From contig UQTB01000018.1 of the NCBI GenBank assembly GCA_900543915.1, positions 1 through 46,898 on the forward strand: a DNA stretch of 46,898 nucleotides, written 5' to 3'. This document shows positions 6,592 through 14,980 of this stretch, piece by piece. Origin of the DNA: an uncultured Eubacteriales bacterium (GTDB lineage: Bacteria; Bacillota; Clostridia; Christensenellales; Borkfalkiaceae). Each line of letters begins with the position of its first letter. Within the stretch, counting starts at the first letter, position 1. The notes below the pieces were generated by a model that made no database searches, had not been told where the DNA came from, and worked only from the letters and a program-made list of their open reading frames with translations. The position numbers and the translations under genes were made by a program.

Positions 6592-8724
6592 ATGCAGTTT
6601 GATACGCTTTCAAAAGAAGCGCGCCCTGTGCGGCTTTCCGAACAGACCAGGGCGTTCGCATACGAATCGCTTTACGAATTTCGCTACGGGCTGGATACCG
6701 AGCGGTGCGCCGGCGTGGAGATGGACGAAACTAAGGGGTTCGGGGAAATGCCTCCGCTCGCGCGGTACGACGCCGCGGTCGCGAAAATCGCGGCGGAGGC
6801 GCCCGTGCGCATCTGCGCGGGCGAAAAAATCAGCGGCGCGGCCACGCTGGGCGGCGCGCTGAAGCACTGCGTGCCGGCATATTTTCGGGGCGAGCCGGTT
6901 TTCCCGGGCGTCAGCCACCTGACGGTAGATTATAAAACCGTTCTTTCCGTCGGCTACGAGGGGCTGCGGGCGCGTATCTGCGCGGCGGAAGCGGCGTGCG
7001 CTGACCGGCAAAAGCTGCCCTTTTACCGCAGCCTGAAAAACGCAGTCGACAGCTTTGAGGCGTGGCATGCCCGCTATCTCGCGGCGCTCGACGGCCGGCG
7101 GGAATACGAAAACAATTACCGCATTCTCTCCCGCGTGCCGAAATACGGCGCGACCTGCTTTTACGAAGCCGTGCAGAGCATCTGGTTCACGTTCGCTTTC
7201 CTGCGCCTTTGCGGGAACTGGCCGGGGATCGGACGGCTGGACGCGCTTTTAGGCGGCTATTTGAAACGCGATCTCGCCGAAGGGCGGCTGACCCTCGCAG
7301 AGGCGCGCGAAATACTGGCGCACTTTTTTATCAAGGGATGCGAATGGATCACGGGCAAGAGCGACGGCTCGGGCGACGCGCAGCATTATCAGAATATCGT
7401 CCTCGCCGGAACCGACGGGCGGGGGCGGGACGTTACAAACGAGGTGACGTATCTCGTTCTGGATATCGTGGAAGAACTGGGAATCGGGGATTTCCCGATC
7501 GCCGTCCGCATCGGCAAAAACACGGAGGAAAAACTCCTCGTACGCATCGCGGAAGTGATCCGGCACGGAGGCGGAATCGTCGCTGTTTATAACGAAGATC
7601 TGATTTTAAAATCGCTTGCCGGGTACGGCTATCCGGTGGAAGAGACCGCGGAATTTGCTAACGACGGCTGCTGGGAGGTGCAGATTCCGGGAAAGACGCA
7701 GTTCACCTACATCCCCGTGGACGCGCTCGCCCTCCTGCAAAAGAAGACGCTGAACGGCTACGAGGGCGTTTCTTTCGATTCGTTTGAGGCGCTCTATGCA
7801 AAATTTACCGCCGACCTGAACGAAAAAACGGAAGCGATTTTTTCCGATGTGGCGGGGGGATTCGGGCAGATCTCAGAAGATCCGAAACAATGGCGCTGGA
7901 AAGAAGTCTTCCCGTGCACCGTGATTTCCCTCTTCGAGGAAGACTGCATCGGCCGGGGGCTCTCCTATCTGGAAGGAGGGGCGGTATACAACGTTTTTTC
8001 TCCGCATATCGGCGGCGTTGCCGACGCCGCGAACAGCCTGCTCGCAATCCGAAAAATCGTATTTGAGGAAAAACTGGTCTCCTTCAACGCGTTTATGGAG
8101 ATTCTCAGGAAAAACTGGGAGGGCGCCGAACCTCTGCGCCGGTATGCGCTGCACCGTATCGCCTATTACGGCAACGACAGCGACGAGGCGGACGGACTGG
8201 TGGCGCAAATCCTGGACGATTTTGCCGCCGCCTGCGGGAGAATGGACGGCCGCTGCCCGGTATCGTTTCCGCCGGGGGTAAGCACGTTCGGCAGGCAGAT
8301 CGGCTGGGCGGCCGGACGGCTCGCTTCGCCGCACGGCCGATTAAAGGGAGAGGTGCTGGCCGGGAACTGTTCCCCTACGCCCGGCACCGATTGCCGGGGC
8401 GCGACGGCCGTCATCGCCTCTTACTGCAAGGCGGATCTGGCAAAGCAGGTCACGGGGGCGGCGCTCGATCTTCCCCTCCTTCCCTCCGCGGTGAGCGGGG
8501 AAGAGGGAATCGCCGCGCTCGTCGCGCTGATGCGGGGATTCGTCGCGCTGGGGGGATATTTTCTGCAGGCGGACGTGGCGGATCCCGACGTTTTCAGACG
8601 CGCACAGGAACACCCGGAGGCGTTTCCCGCGCTCTCCGTGCGCATTTCGGGCTGGAACGCCCGCTTTGTCACGCTCGACCGGGAGTGGCAGAATATGATC
8701 ATCGAGAGGGACGCGGAGAAATGA
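6592..8724 (+). CDS. Glycyl radical enzyme, pyruvate formate-lyase-like, substrate unknown
   Basis: This is a 710-residue member of the glycyl radical enzyme superfamily (PFL, glycerol/diol dehydratases, decarboxylases and lyases). The catalytic thiyl loop reads FANDGCWEVQIPG with Cys360 and Glu362. The radical loop near the C terminus reads VRISGWNARFVTL with Gly687. Characterised eliminases and decarboxylases usually have GCVE at the first site and a Tyr or Phe after the glycine at the second; here both places hold Trp. A CxE triad excludes true PFL (CC) and favours dehydratase, lyase or decarboxylase chemistry. The start at 6592 follows AAAGGGGG. The stop overlaps the activase start (ATGA). 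No microcompartment shell or metabolic partner gene is adjacent, so the substrate cannot be named. Confidence 0.9.
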   Translation: MQFDTLSKEARPVRLSEQTRAFAYESLYEFRYGLDTERCAGVEMDETKGFGEMPPLARYDAAVAKIAAEAPVRICAGEKISGAATLGGALKHCVPAYFRGEPVFPGVSHLTVDYKTVLSVGYEGLRARICAAEAACADRQKLPFYRSLKNAVDSFEAWHARYLAALDGRREYENNYRILSRVPKYGATCFYEAVQSIWFTFAFLRLCGNWPGIGRLDALLGGYLKRDLAEGRLTLAEAREILAHFFIKGCEWITGKSDGSGDAQHYQNIVLAGTDGRGRDVTNEVTYLVLDIVEELGIGDFPIAVRIGKNTEEKLLVRIAEVIRHGGGIVAVYNEDLILKSLAGYGYPVEETAEFANDGCWEVQIPGKTQFTYIPVDALALLQKKTLNGYEGVSFDSFEALYAKFTADLNEKTEAIFSDVAGGFGQISEDPKQWRWKEVFPCTVISLFEEDCIGRGLSYLEGGAVYNVFSPHIGGVADAANSLLAIRKIVFEEKLVSFNAFMEILRKNWEGAEPLRRYALHRIAYYGNDSDEADGLVAQILDDFAAACGRMDGRCPVSFPPGVSTFGRQIGWAAGRLASPHGRLKGEVLAGNCSPTPGTDCRGATAVIASYCKADLAKQVTGAALDLPLLPSAVSGEEGIAALVALMRGFVALGGYFLQADVADPDVFRRAQEHPEAFPALSVRISGWNARFVTLDREWQNMIIERDAEK

Positions 8725-9593
8725 AAGCAGCAGTCACGGAAATCCAGCGCTTCTGCACGCACGACGGGCCGGGCATCCGCACGACCGTATTTTTCGCGGG
8801 CTGTCCGCTTTCCTGCAAGTGGTGCCACAATCCGGAAGCCAAGACGTCAGTCCGGCAGATATTTTACACGCCGGCAAGCTGCATCGGCTGCGGCGCATGC
8901 CTGCATACGGGCTGCGGCGCGCATGCGTTCTCCGGGGAAGGGCACGTTTTTGACCGCGCGCGCTGCGTCGGCTGCGGCAGGTGCGCGATGCTTTGCCCGA
9001 CGGGCGCCCTCGCGTGCACGGTAAAGCATTTGGAAACGAAGGAGATTCTCGCGGAGGTGCTCAGAGATCGCGCGTTTTACGGCAGTACGGGGGGACTGAC
9101 TTTGTCCGGCGGCGAGCCGCTGTACCAGCCGGAAAGCGCGCTGGATCTGCTGGAGCGGGCGAAGGCGGCCGGCCTGCACACTGCGGTGGAAACCTGCGGG
9201 TACTGCGAAGAGAAGGTGCTGGCGGCGCTTGCGGGGAGGGCGGATCTGCTGCTGTTCGATCTCAAGGACACGGACGGGCCGCGCCATCTGAACAATACGG
9301 GCGCTCCTCTCTTTGTTATTTTGGACCGCCTCAGATATGCGGATCGGGCGGGGCTCGCCATCCGATTGAGGTGCCTGATTCTGGAGGGGATCAACGCAGA
9401 CGCGGCGCATATCAAAAGGGTGAAAGAGATTGCGGCAGGGCTGAAACATCTGGAGAGAATCGATCTGATTCCATACCATCCCATGGGGAGCTGCAAGTAT
9501 GCGCGGCTGGGGATAGCCGACGCCTTTGACGACAAACGGTACGTCCCCTCGCCGGAGAGCCTGCGCAGGCTCAAGGACTATTTAAAATCATAA
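8721..9593 (+). CDS. Glycyl radical enzyme activating enzyme (radical SAM)
   Basis: This 290-residue radical-SAM protein generates the glycyl radical on the upstream enzyme from SAM. The CX3CX2C cluster motif is CPLSCKWC (Cys28, 32, 35) after the family motif DGPGIRTTVFFAGC. A ferredoxin-like insert carries cysteine sets CIGCGACLHTGC (54, 57, 60, 65) and CVGCGRCAMLCP, as in the larger two-extra-cluster activases. In the first set the last spacing is four residues, not the usual three. LTLSGGEPLYQPE is the SAM-contact GGE motif. ATG at 8721 overlaps the upstream TGA, so enzyme and activase are made together. A terminator follows at the stop codon. Confidence 0.93.
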   Translation: MKAAVTEIQRFCTHDGPGIRTTVFFAGCPLSCKWCHNPEAKTSVRQIFYTPASCIGCGACLHTGCGAHAFSGEGHVFDRARCVGCGRCAMLCPTGALACTVKHLETKEILAEVLRDRAFYGSTGGLTLSGGEPLYQPESALDLLERAKAAGLHTAVETCGYCEEKVLAALAGRADLLLFDLKDTDGPRHLNNTGAPLFVILDRLRYADRAGLAIRLRCLILEGINADAAHIKRVKEIAAGLKHLERIDLIPYHPMGSCKYARLGIADAFDDKRYVPSPESLRRLKDYLKS

Positions 9594-9617
9594 AGGCGGA
9601 GATGTTCCGCCTTTTTT
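9592..9617 (+). terminator. Intrinsic terminator after the activase
   Basis: Stem AAAGGCGGA / TCCGCCTTT, loop GATGT, then T tract; the stem begins inside the TAA stop codon. Confidence 0.9.
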
Positions 9618-9659
9618 GAAAAAACGCAGCGCGATGAACGGGCAATTCCCATGGAAAGG

Positions 9660-9694
9660 AAAGAGTGAAGAATGTCTTGGTTCTTCACTCTTTT
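9660..9694. terminator. Strong hairpin, probably a bidirectional terminator
   Basis: A 13-bp perfect stem (AAAGAGTGAAGAA / TTCTTCACTCTTT) with an 8-base loop. It lies between the plus-strand activase terminator and the 3' end of the minus-strand DUF2007-like gene, so it can end transcription from either side. Confidence 0.65.
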
Positions 9695-9874
9695 AAATGC
9701 TTTATAAATTGTAATCTATTATTTACAAATCACTTCTTGCCTTCTGTTTTCCGCCAAACAGGAAAGGGATTAAAAGGACAATATCAGGTTAGATTTATCA
9801 ATCCGGAAACACGCGTTTCACAATTGCCGCGCTTACAAGCAAATTCATATTTTTTTCGTTCTCTTAAAACGCAT
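9695..9874. other. AT-rich intergenic stretch, no gene seen
   Basis: This stretch of about 180 bases is clearly more AT-rich than the flanking operons. I see no convincing ribosome site, domain or inverted repeat. It forms one block of unusual composition with the gene at 9875-10372. Confidence 0.5.
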
Positions 9875-10372
9875 TTACGATTGGGAGGACAGCGTTTCGT
9901 ACAATCCTTTGACTTTTTCAAAATCCTCATTGCGTACAAACACGTTTACGTTGTCGTCTTTTCCGGCCGCAGCGCGGGGTTCGCCGCCGCTGCAGACAGC
10001 TTTGATTCCGTCATTTTCAAGCGCGGACTGCAACCGTTCAAATTCAGACACGGGCATAGATTTAAAAAAACGAAATTCACCTTCCGACGCGGAAATTTCT
10101 TCCGAATCGTTTTTTTTCGTTTTTTCTGAACTGCGCAATTTGAAAAAACTGAAAGCCATCGGAATAAAAGACAGCAACTCCACCGAACCGACGATAAGCA
10201 CACAAACAAAATGAACGTCGAGAGGAATTTGGGTAAATTCACTGATGATTGTCAATAATGAACCCGCAACCGCCGCAGACATTAGGACAGTAAGCGACCA
10301 AAAATTGATTTTGGCATACACCGCTTTTTTGCGTTTATTCCGGCCGTTTTCGGGCAAATCCCCGTCTGGCAT
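9875..10372 (-). CDS. Small membrane protein with C-terminal DUF2007-like domain
   Basis: This is a 165-residue protein. Two membrane segments (about residues 25-45 and 55-77) are followed by a charged linker and a soluble domain from about residue 105 (VSEFERLQSALENDGIKAVC ... VNVFVRNEDFEKVKGLYE). That pattern resembles DUF2007, a small alpha-beta domain of proposed signal-transduction role. The start has an ideal GGGAGGAG site 6 bases upstream. Codon use is AT-richer than in neighbouring operons, so it may be a recent arrival. No function is known to me. Confidence 0.72.
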   Translation of the reverse strand: MPDGDLPENGRNKRKKAVYAKINFWSLTVLMSAAVAGSLLTIISEFTQIPLDVHFVCVLIVGSVELLSFIPMAFSFFKLRSSEKTKKNDSEEISASEGEFRFFKSMPVSEFERLQSALENDGIKAVCSGGEPRAAAGKDDNVNVFVRNEDFEKVKGLYETLSSQS

Positions 10373-10410
10373 TAACCGCTCCTCCCGTTAAATTACCGTT
10401 TATCTTTTAA

Positions 10411-10440
10411 ATTATGAAACGACACAGCTTAAAAAGTAAA
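10411..10440 (-). promoter_or_regulatory. Probable promoter of the DUF2007-like gene
   Basis: TTTACT (10435-10440), 18-base spacer, CATAAT (10411-10416). Upstream of it, ATATCAGC (10443-10450) and GCTGATAT (10486-10493) close a long imperfect hairpin that could also help end the GT8 operon transcript. Confidence 0.5.
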
Positions 10441-10564
10441 ATATATCAGCACGCGCATCTTGCTTGCAGGCGGTTGTGTGCCTACGCTGATATTCTGCCA
10501 TACTGATATCCTGCGGTAAAAATCCCAATGGAAACAACGTGAAATCGCGCTTCCCTGTTTTTAT

Positions 10565-11383
10565 TCAGGAAAACAGAGAAGGGTGCTCGGCTTTGATCTT
10601 CGTAAAAGAATCCTTGAGGTAGCCGAACTCAGGGAGACGCGCGGTGAACGCATCGATTTCGTCCGGTTTGATGCGGTGCCACCATTTTTTGGTGAGGGGA
10701 ATTTTTCCCTCCCTGAGATCGCACACGTGAAAGACGTAACAGGGGACGTTCTGAAAGCTGTTGTAGCGGGCGGGCAGGATCCTGCGCGCTTTCGTCGCCG
10801 TATTGAGCGCGCTCATATCGATGTAGCAGATATACTTTTTCGTCGTACACAGCCGGCAGGCGCGCTCTAAAAGCCCCGTTTCGCGGATCAGCTTCATATT
10901 CATCAGCATCACGCCGCTCTGAAAGTATCTGGTCAGGCGATGTTTATCCTTCCGCCCCGCGATTTCCACTCCCTCCATATCGAGGTTATAAAAATCCGTC
11001 AGGTCGTCTTTTACGATGCAGTCCGTGTCGAGGTAGAGAACCTTGTCGGGAATTTCCCGAACGAGGTGCGCGACCAGCCGCACGGTGACGTAATACGAGT
11101 AATATTTGTTGTGCAGATTGGGGCCGAACAAAAGCTTTTCGCGGAACAGATCGGAGACGTCCACCGTCGTAAAGCGGCTTTCGGGATTTTTCTCTTTCAG
11201 AATCCTGTCTAAAAATGCGGTCTGTTCGGGGGTGGTCTTTTTCCCCTTCGGGTTGTATTCGGGGATTTCCACCGTCAGGTTGATCACGTTCAGGGGCGCG
11301 CCGTTCGTTTTCACCAGGGAAAGAACGGACAGCAGCAGCTGCGGAAACATGCGGTTATCCGCACAGTAGTAAATGTTGATCAT
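10565..11383 (-). CDS. Glycosyltransferase family 8 (GT-A fold)
   Basis: This 272-residue protein has the GT8 layout. It opens with MINIYYCADNRMFPQLLLSVLSL, and the metal-binding DxD is in VLYLDTDCIV (Asp119 and Asp121). FQSGVMLMNMKLIRE corresponds to the family's FNSGVMLiNl motif. Retaining galactosyl- or glucosyltransferases of LPS or surface-glycan assembly are the usual members. It ends the heptose operon, 48 bases after the hddC-gmhB gene. Likely it adds a sugar to a heptose-containing surface glycan; donor and acceptor cannot be read. Confidence 0.87.
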   Translation of the reverse strand: MINIYYCADNRMFPQLLLSVLSLVKTNGAPLNVINLTVEIPEYNPKGKKTTPEQTAFLDRILKEKNPESRFTTVDVSDLFREKLLFGPNLHNKYYSYYVTVRLVAHLVREIPDKVLYLDTDCIVKDDLTDFYNLDMEGVEIAGRKDKHRLTRYFQSGVMLMNMKLIRETGLLERACRLCTTKKYICYIDMSALNTATKARRILPARYNSFQNVPCYVFHVCDLREGKIPLTKKWWHRIKPDEIDAFTARLPEFGYLKDSFTKIKAEHPSLFS

Positions 11384-11431
11384 AAAAACTCCCTTGTATC
11401 GTATAAAATCGGAATCCGGAAAAGCGCGTTT

Positions 11432-12721
11432 TCACCGAGATAAAATGATGTCCACGGCCTCCGCCAGATCGTTCGCTTTCCAGTCGGCTGGGGGATTGCC
11501 CGTCGCCGGCCGGTCGGAGGAAACGAGCACGGTCTTTAACCCTGCGTTGATCCCCGTCTGCACGTCCGAATCGGCGTCGCCGACGAAGTAAGAGCGGGCG
11601 CGGTCGATCGTGAACCGCTCGCATGCCGCGTCCACCATTCCCGTTTTGGGCTTGCGGCATCCGCAGTCGCATTTCAGCTCTTCCACTTCTCCCGGGAATC
11701 CCCTGTCCGGATGGTGCGGACAGAAATAAATCGCGTCCAGATACCCGCCCTCTCTGCCGAGTTCGGTTTCCAGCTTGTTGTGGATTGCTCCGAGCCCCTC
11801 GAACGTACAGTCGCCGCGGGCGATCACCGGCTGGTTGGTGGCGAGAATCGCGAGATACCCGGCGTCGTTGAGCCGCTTGACGGCCGCCCCCGCGCCGGGG
11901 AAAACTTCCAGTTCGTCCGGCGTGCGGATAAAGCCCCTGTAGCGGTTGAGCACGCCGTCGCGGTCCAAAAAGACGCACGGTTTCGGGGCGCCGCGCCTTT
12001 TTTGGGCGGGGATTCCCGCCTTTACTTCCCGCTCCACCGCCTGAAAGCGTTCGGGCGTGCCGACGTCCTTGATGTATTCTGCGGAAGAATAGGCGTATAC
12101 GGGGCGCCCATTTTTGACCCGATCGTAGATAAAATCCCGCTCGAGGTTGCATTTTTTCGCTTCGGTGAAATAGTCGAACGCCGATTTTTCAAAGAGGAAA
12201 AACCCCGCGTTGACCTTGTTCGCGTACCAGCAGCGCCGCTCGTTTCCCTTAAAATCTATTTCCGTCACGCGGTCGCTGCCGTCCGTGACAATGAGGTCGC
12301 TGTCGTACGGGTGGCTGTTGGGGTGTGCAAGAAGGGTGATCTCCGCCCGCTTTTCGCGGTGAAAGGCGAGCATGGAGGCAACGTCTATGTCGAACACCGT
12401 GTCGCCCGAGCAGACGAGCAGGGTATCCTCGAAAAAATCTTTGGCGTAAAAGAGCGCCCCGCCCGAACCCAGCGGCTCGGACTCGATCAGATAGAAGATT
12501 TTGACGCCGAAGCGGCTGCCGTCTCCGAAATAATCGGTGATTTTTTCATGTAAATGCCCCACCGTAAAGAGAAAGTCGGTGACGCCGCATCGCTTCAAAG
12601 ATTCCACCGCCCGGAGGAGAACGGGCTTGCCGTCCATCTCCGCCATGGGCTTCGGGACGGTTCCTCCCGTCAGAGAGGAGAGGCGGGTCCCCTTGCCGCC
12701 TGCCAGAATCAGCGCCTTCAT
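11432..12721 (-). CDS. HddC-GmhB fusion: heptose-1-P guanylyltransferase and heptose-1,7-bisphosphate 7-phosphatase
   Basis: Two enzymes of the GDP-D-glycero-alpha-D-manno-heptose pathway are joined in 429 residues. Residues 1 to about 235 are a nucleotidyltransferase (LILAGGKGTRLSSLTGGTVPKPM, then VCSGDTVFDID), matching HddC, which makes GDP-heptose. From about 245 a HAD phosphatase matches GmhB: the nucleophile motif is FLDRDGVLNR with Asp253 and Asp255, and a Zn-site signature CPHHPD ... CDCGCRKPK follows. The fusion would catalyse two consecutive steps. ATG at 12721 overlaps the hddA stop (ATGA). The first pathway enzyme, GmhA isomerase, is not in this window. Confidence 0.88.
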   Translation of the reverse strand: MKALILAGGKGTRLSSLTGGTVPKPMAEMDGKPVLLRAVESLKRCGVTDFLFTVGHLHEKITDYFGDGSRFGVKIFYLIESEPLGSGGALFYAKDFFEDTLLVCSGDTVFDIDVASMLAFHREKRAEITLLAHPNSHPYDSDLIVTDGSDRVTEIDFKGNERRCWYANKVNAGFFLFEKSAFDYFTEAKKCNLERDFIYDRVKNGRPVYAYSSAEYIKDVGTPERFQAVEREVKAGIPAQKRRGAPKPCVFLDRDGVLNRYRGFIRTPDELEVFPGAGAAVKRLNDAGYLAILATNQPVIARGDCTFEGLGAIHNKLETELGREGGYLDAIYFCPHHPDRGFPGEVEELKCDCGCRKPKTGMVDAACERFTIDRARSYFVGDADSDVQTGINAGLKTVLVSSDRPATGNPPADWKANDLAEAVDIILSR

Positions 12722-13758
12722 GCCCGGTCCTCGACGATCCAGCTTTCCACGCCGTTTTTGCTGAATTTCACGGGGTACGTGGTGCCCGAAAGCTGTTTTA
12801 AAGCGTCGATCAGTTTCTGCCGGTCGATCGGCTCGCAGTAGATCATCACCATGCCGCCGCCGCCCGCGCCGGATACCTTGACCGCCTTCGCGCCGTTTGC
12901 GAGCGCGTAGTCGATGGTGCGTTCCAGTTCGCGGTTGGAGACGACGGAAGAGGTCTTTTTCTTCTCCTGCCAGGCGGCGGAAAGCATCTCCGCAAAGGAG
13001 GGGAACGAGCCGGTTAAGACGGCGTCCTTCATGCGGTAGGCGCTCTCCTTGATGCGGTGCATGGCTTCGATGGTCTTTTTATTTTTATTCTGGGTGTTTT
13101 TGATCTGTTCGTTGATGATCTTCGCGGAGCTGCGCGATCTCCCCCCGTAATAGAGGAGAAGGGAGCATTCCAGCTCGTTCACCAGCTGTTTTTCCAGGCG
13201 GAGCGTGTTGACGATCGTAGAGCCGTCCTGCTTGAATTCGATGAGATTAAATCCCCCGAAAATGGCTGCGTACTGATCCTGCTTCCCGCCCGAAAGGTTC
13301 AGGTCTTCCCGCTCGATCTCGTAGGCGAGCTGCGCCTTTTTGTATTCGGGAAGCCCGAGGTTCAGCCAGCGGTCAAAGGCTTCCAGAATCGCCACCACCA
13401 TGGTGGAGGAAGTGCCCAGACCGCTGCCGATGGGCGCGTCGTTGGAGGTGGACATGATGAAGGAAAGCGGCTTTCCGCCGTTGAATTCTTTCACGATGCG
13501 ATTATACACGCCCTTATGTAAAATGAGAACGTCCCCGTCGATGTCGAGGTGCGGGGCGCTGTCGTATTCGGCGGCGTTGTCGTTGTCGTAGGCGACGAAT
13601 CTGATCTTTCCGTTGTCCGTCGGGACGATGGTGCAATAGGCGTACATGCCGATGGTGGCGTTGAAAACCGCGCCGCCGTACTCGTTGCTGTAATCGGGCA
13701 GGTCGGTGCCCCCGCCCGCGAAGCCGATTCTAAGTGGCGCTCTTGATCTGATCTGCAT
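12718..13758 (-). CDS. hddA: D-glycero-alpha-D-manno-heptose-7-phosphate kinase
   Basis: This is a 346-residue GHMP kinase with the HddA N terminus (IRSRAPLRIGFAGGGTDLPDY) and the ATP-binding motif PIGSGLGTSSTMVVAI near residue 110. LSGGKQDQYAAIFGGFN and the C-terminal VKVSGAGGGGMVMIY are also family marks. It phosphorylates heptose-7-phosphate at C1 ahead of GmhB and HddC. The start at 13758 overlaps the end of the GT4 gene by 29 bases; the family N terminus begins exactly there, so the overlap is real. It lies in a four-gene operon. Confidence 0.92.
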   Translation of the reverse strand: MQIRSRAPLRIGFAGGGTDLPDYSNEYGGAVFNATIGMYAYCTIVPTDNGKIRFVAYDNDNAAEYDSAPHLDIDGDVLILHKGVYNRIVKEFNGGKPLSFIMSTSNDAPIGSGLGTSSTMVVAILEAFDRWLNLGLPEYKKAQLAYEIEREDLNLSGGKQDQYAAIFGGFNLIEFKQDGSTIVNTLRLEKQLVNELECSLLLYYGGRSRSSAKIINEQIKNTQNKNKKTIEAMHRIKESAYRMKDAVLTGSFPSFAEMLSAAWQEKKKTSSVVSNRELERTIDYALANGAKAVKVSGAGGGGMVMIYCEPIDRQKLIDALKQLSGTTYPVKFSKNGVESWIVEDRA

Positions 13759-14914
13759 TCCGTCTCTCCTCGATAATTCTTCTGTATTCGTTTTCCAAAA
13801 GCGCGGTTGCCTGCGCCCAGGTCGTGTACAGGGTTCTGCTTGCCGTTTTGCCGATCGCTTTCAGCCTGCCGCGGTCGGCGACCGCTTCCAGGATCCGCCC
13901 GGCAAACGCTTCGGGCGTATTGTCCGCCAGAAATCCGTTTTCCCCGTCCGCGATGTCGTAAGCCGCATTGCTGTCCCGGATAAAGACGCCCGGGGTTTCA
14001 TGCGCCGCCGCATCCACTTTCACCAGCCCGAAATTATCGTAAAGGGAGGGGAAGAGGAAGAGATCGGCGCGAGCGTAGAGGGAGGGCATCTGCACATCCG
14101 GCACGAAGCCGCAGAATTTGCAGATATCCGCCAGCCCCGCCTTTTTCGCGTATTCGGTGTGATAGGAGAAGTCCATGCCGTCCCCCGCGAGGAAAAAGCG
14201 GAATTTCAGCCCCCTTTCGCGGCAGATCTTCAGCGCGTCCAGAATAAAATCGATGCGCTTCAATTTCACGATCCGCCCGACGAACAGGAAGATCAGCTCG
14301 TCTTCCCCCACGTCGTATCTTTCTTCAAACTCCCGCTTTAACGGCCCCAGATCGGCGGGTCTCGCCATATTCGTCCCGAAGGGGAGATATGTGAATTTGC
14401 CGGTATAGCCGAACGAGCGAGCCTGTTCCGCCACCTTTTCGGAGCAGACGAACACCTCGTCGAAGCGGTTGTACATCTTTCCCATGTTCTGTACCACTTT
14501 TTCCGCCATCGCGTCGTTTTTAAAGATCTTCTGAAAGATCGGGCGCATGTTGGAGTGGAACGTCGCCACGGCGGGAATATTCTTTTCCTTTGCGTAAGAG
14601 AGGGCGAACTTCATCATGTTGAAGGGCGAATGCACGTGCACGATGTCGAAGTTCTGCCGGTAGATATCCCTCTTGAATTTCTTGTCCAGCTGGGGGATCC
14701 CGCTGTAAGAGCCGTAAAAGGGTATTTTGATGGAATTAAATCTACGGATGGGATAGGGGAAATCCCCCGTTTCTTTTCCCGCCTTGGGGACGATGGCAAG
14801 CACGTCGTTTTTCCCGGTCAGATTGACGAGGTAATTGTGCATGCAGTTTACGACGCCGTCGACGTTGGGAAAATACGCGTCCATTCCCATCAGGATTTTC
14901 AGCCGATCCTGCAT
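13730..14914 (-). CDS. Glycosyltransferase family 4 (GT-B fold)
   Basis: This 394-residue protein has the GT4 features: N-terminal DAYFPNVDGVVNCMHNYL, FDIVHVHSPFNMM, an HSNMRP acceptor-side loop, FVGRIVKLKRIDFILDAL, and the donor-site loop DNFGLVKVDAA. The usual E-x7-E donor motif is D-x7-D here. Some relatives are alpha-mannosyl or diacylglycerol glucosyltransferases. It is the first gene of the heptose operon with GGAGAG upstream of ATG 14914. The acceptor is unknown; by context it may build a lipid-linked or surface glycan. Confidence 0.88.
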   Translation of the reverse strand: MQDRLKILMGMDAYFPNVDGVVNCMHNYLVNLTGKNDVLAIVPKAGKETGDFPYPIRRFNSIKIPFYGSYSGIPQLDKKFKRDIYRQNFDIVHVHSPFNMMKFALSYAKEKNIPAVATFHSNMRPIFQKIFKNDAMAEKVVQNMGKMYNRFDEVFVCSEKVAEQARSFGYTGKFTYLPFGTNMARPADLGPLKREFEERYDVGEDELIFLFVGRIVKLKRIDFILDALKICRERGLKFRFFLAGDGMDFSYHTEYAKKAGLADICKFCGFVPDVQMPSLYARADLFLFPSLYDNFGLVKVDAAAHETPGVFIRDSNAAYDIADGENGFLADNTPEAFAGRILEAVADRGRLKAIGKTASRTLYTTWAQATALLENEYRRIIEERRNADQIKSAT

Positions 14915-14951
14915 AGACTCTCCTTTTCAGTGATTCAATCGCGTTACTGCT

Positions 14952-14980
14952 ATTTTAGCACCATTTGAGAAGAATGACAA
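14952..14980 (-). promoter_or_regulatory. Promoter of the GT4-hddA-hddC/gmhB-GT8 operon
   Basis: TTGTCA (14975-14980), 17-base spacer, TAAAAT (14952-14957), about 38 bases upstream of the GT4 ATG. Confidence 0.75.

Noticed and set aside
6552..6605. Short frame starting at ATG 6558 in the glycyl radical enzyme leader as a regulatory peptide
   Set aside because: The nearest GGAGG is too far away and base-paired in a hairpin; no biased codons or terminator.
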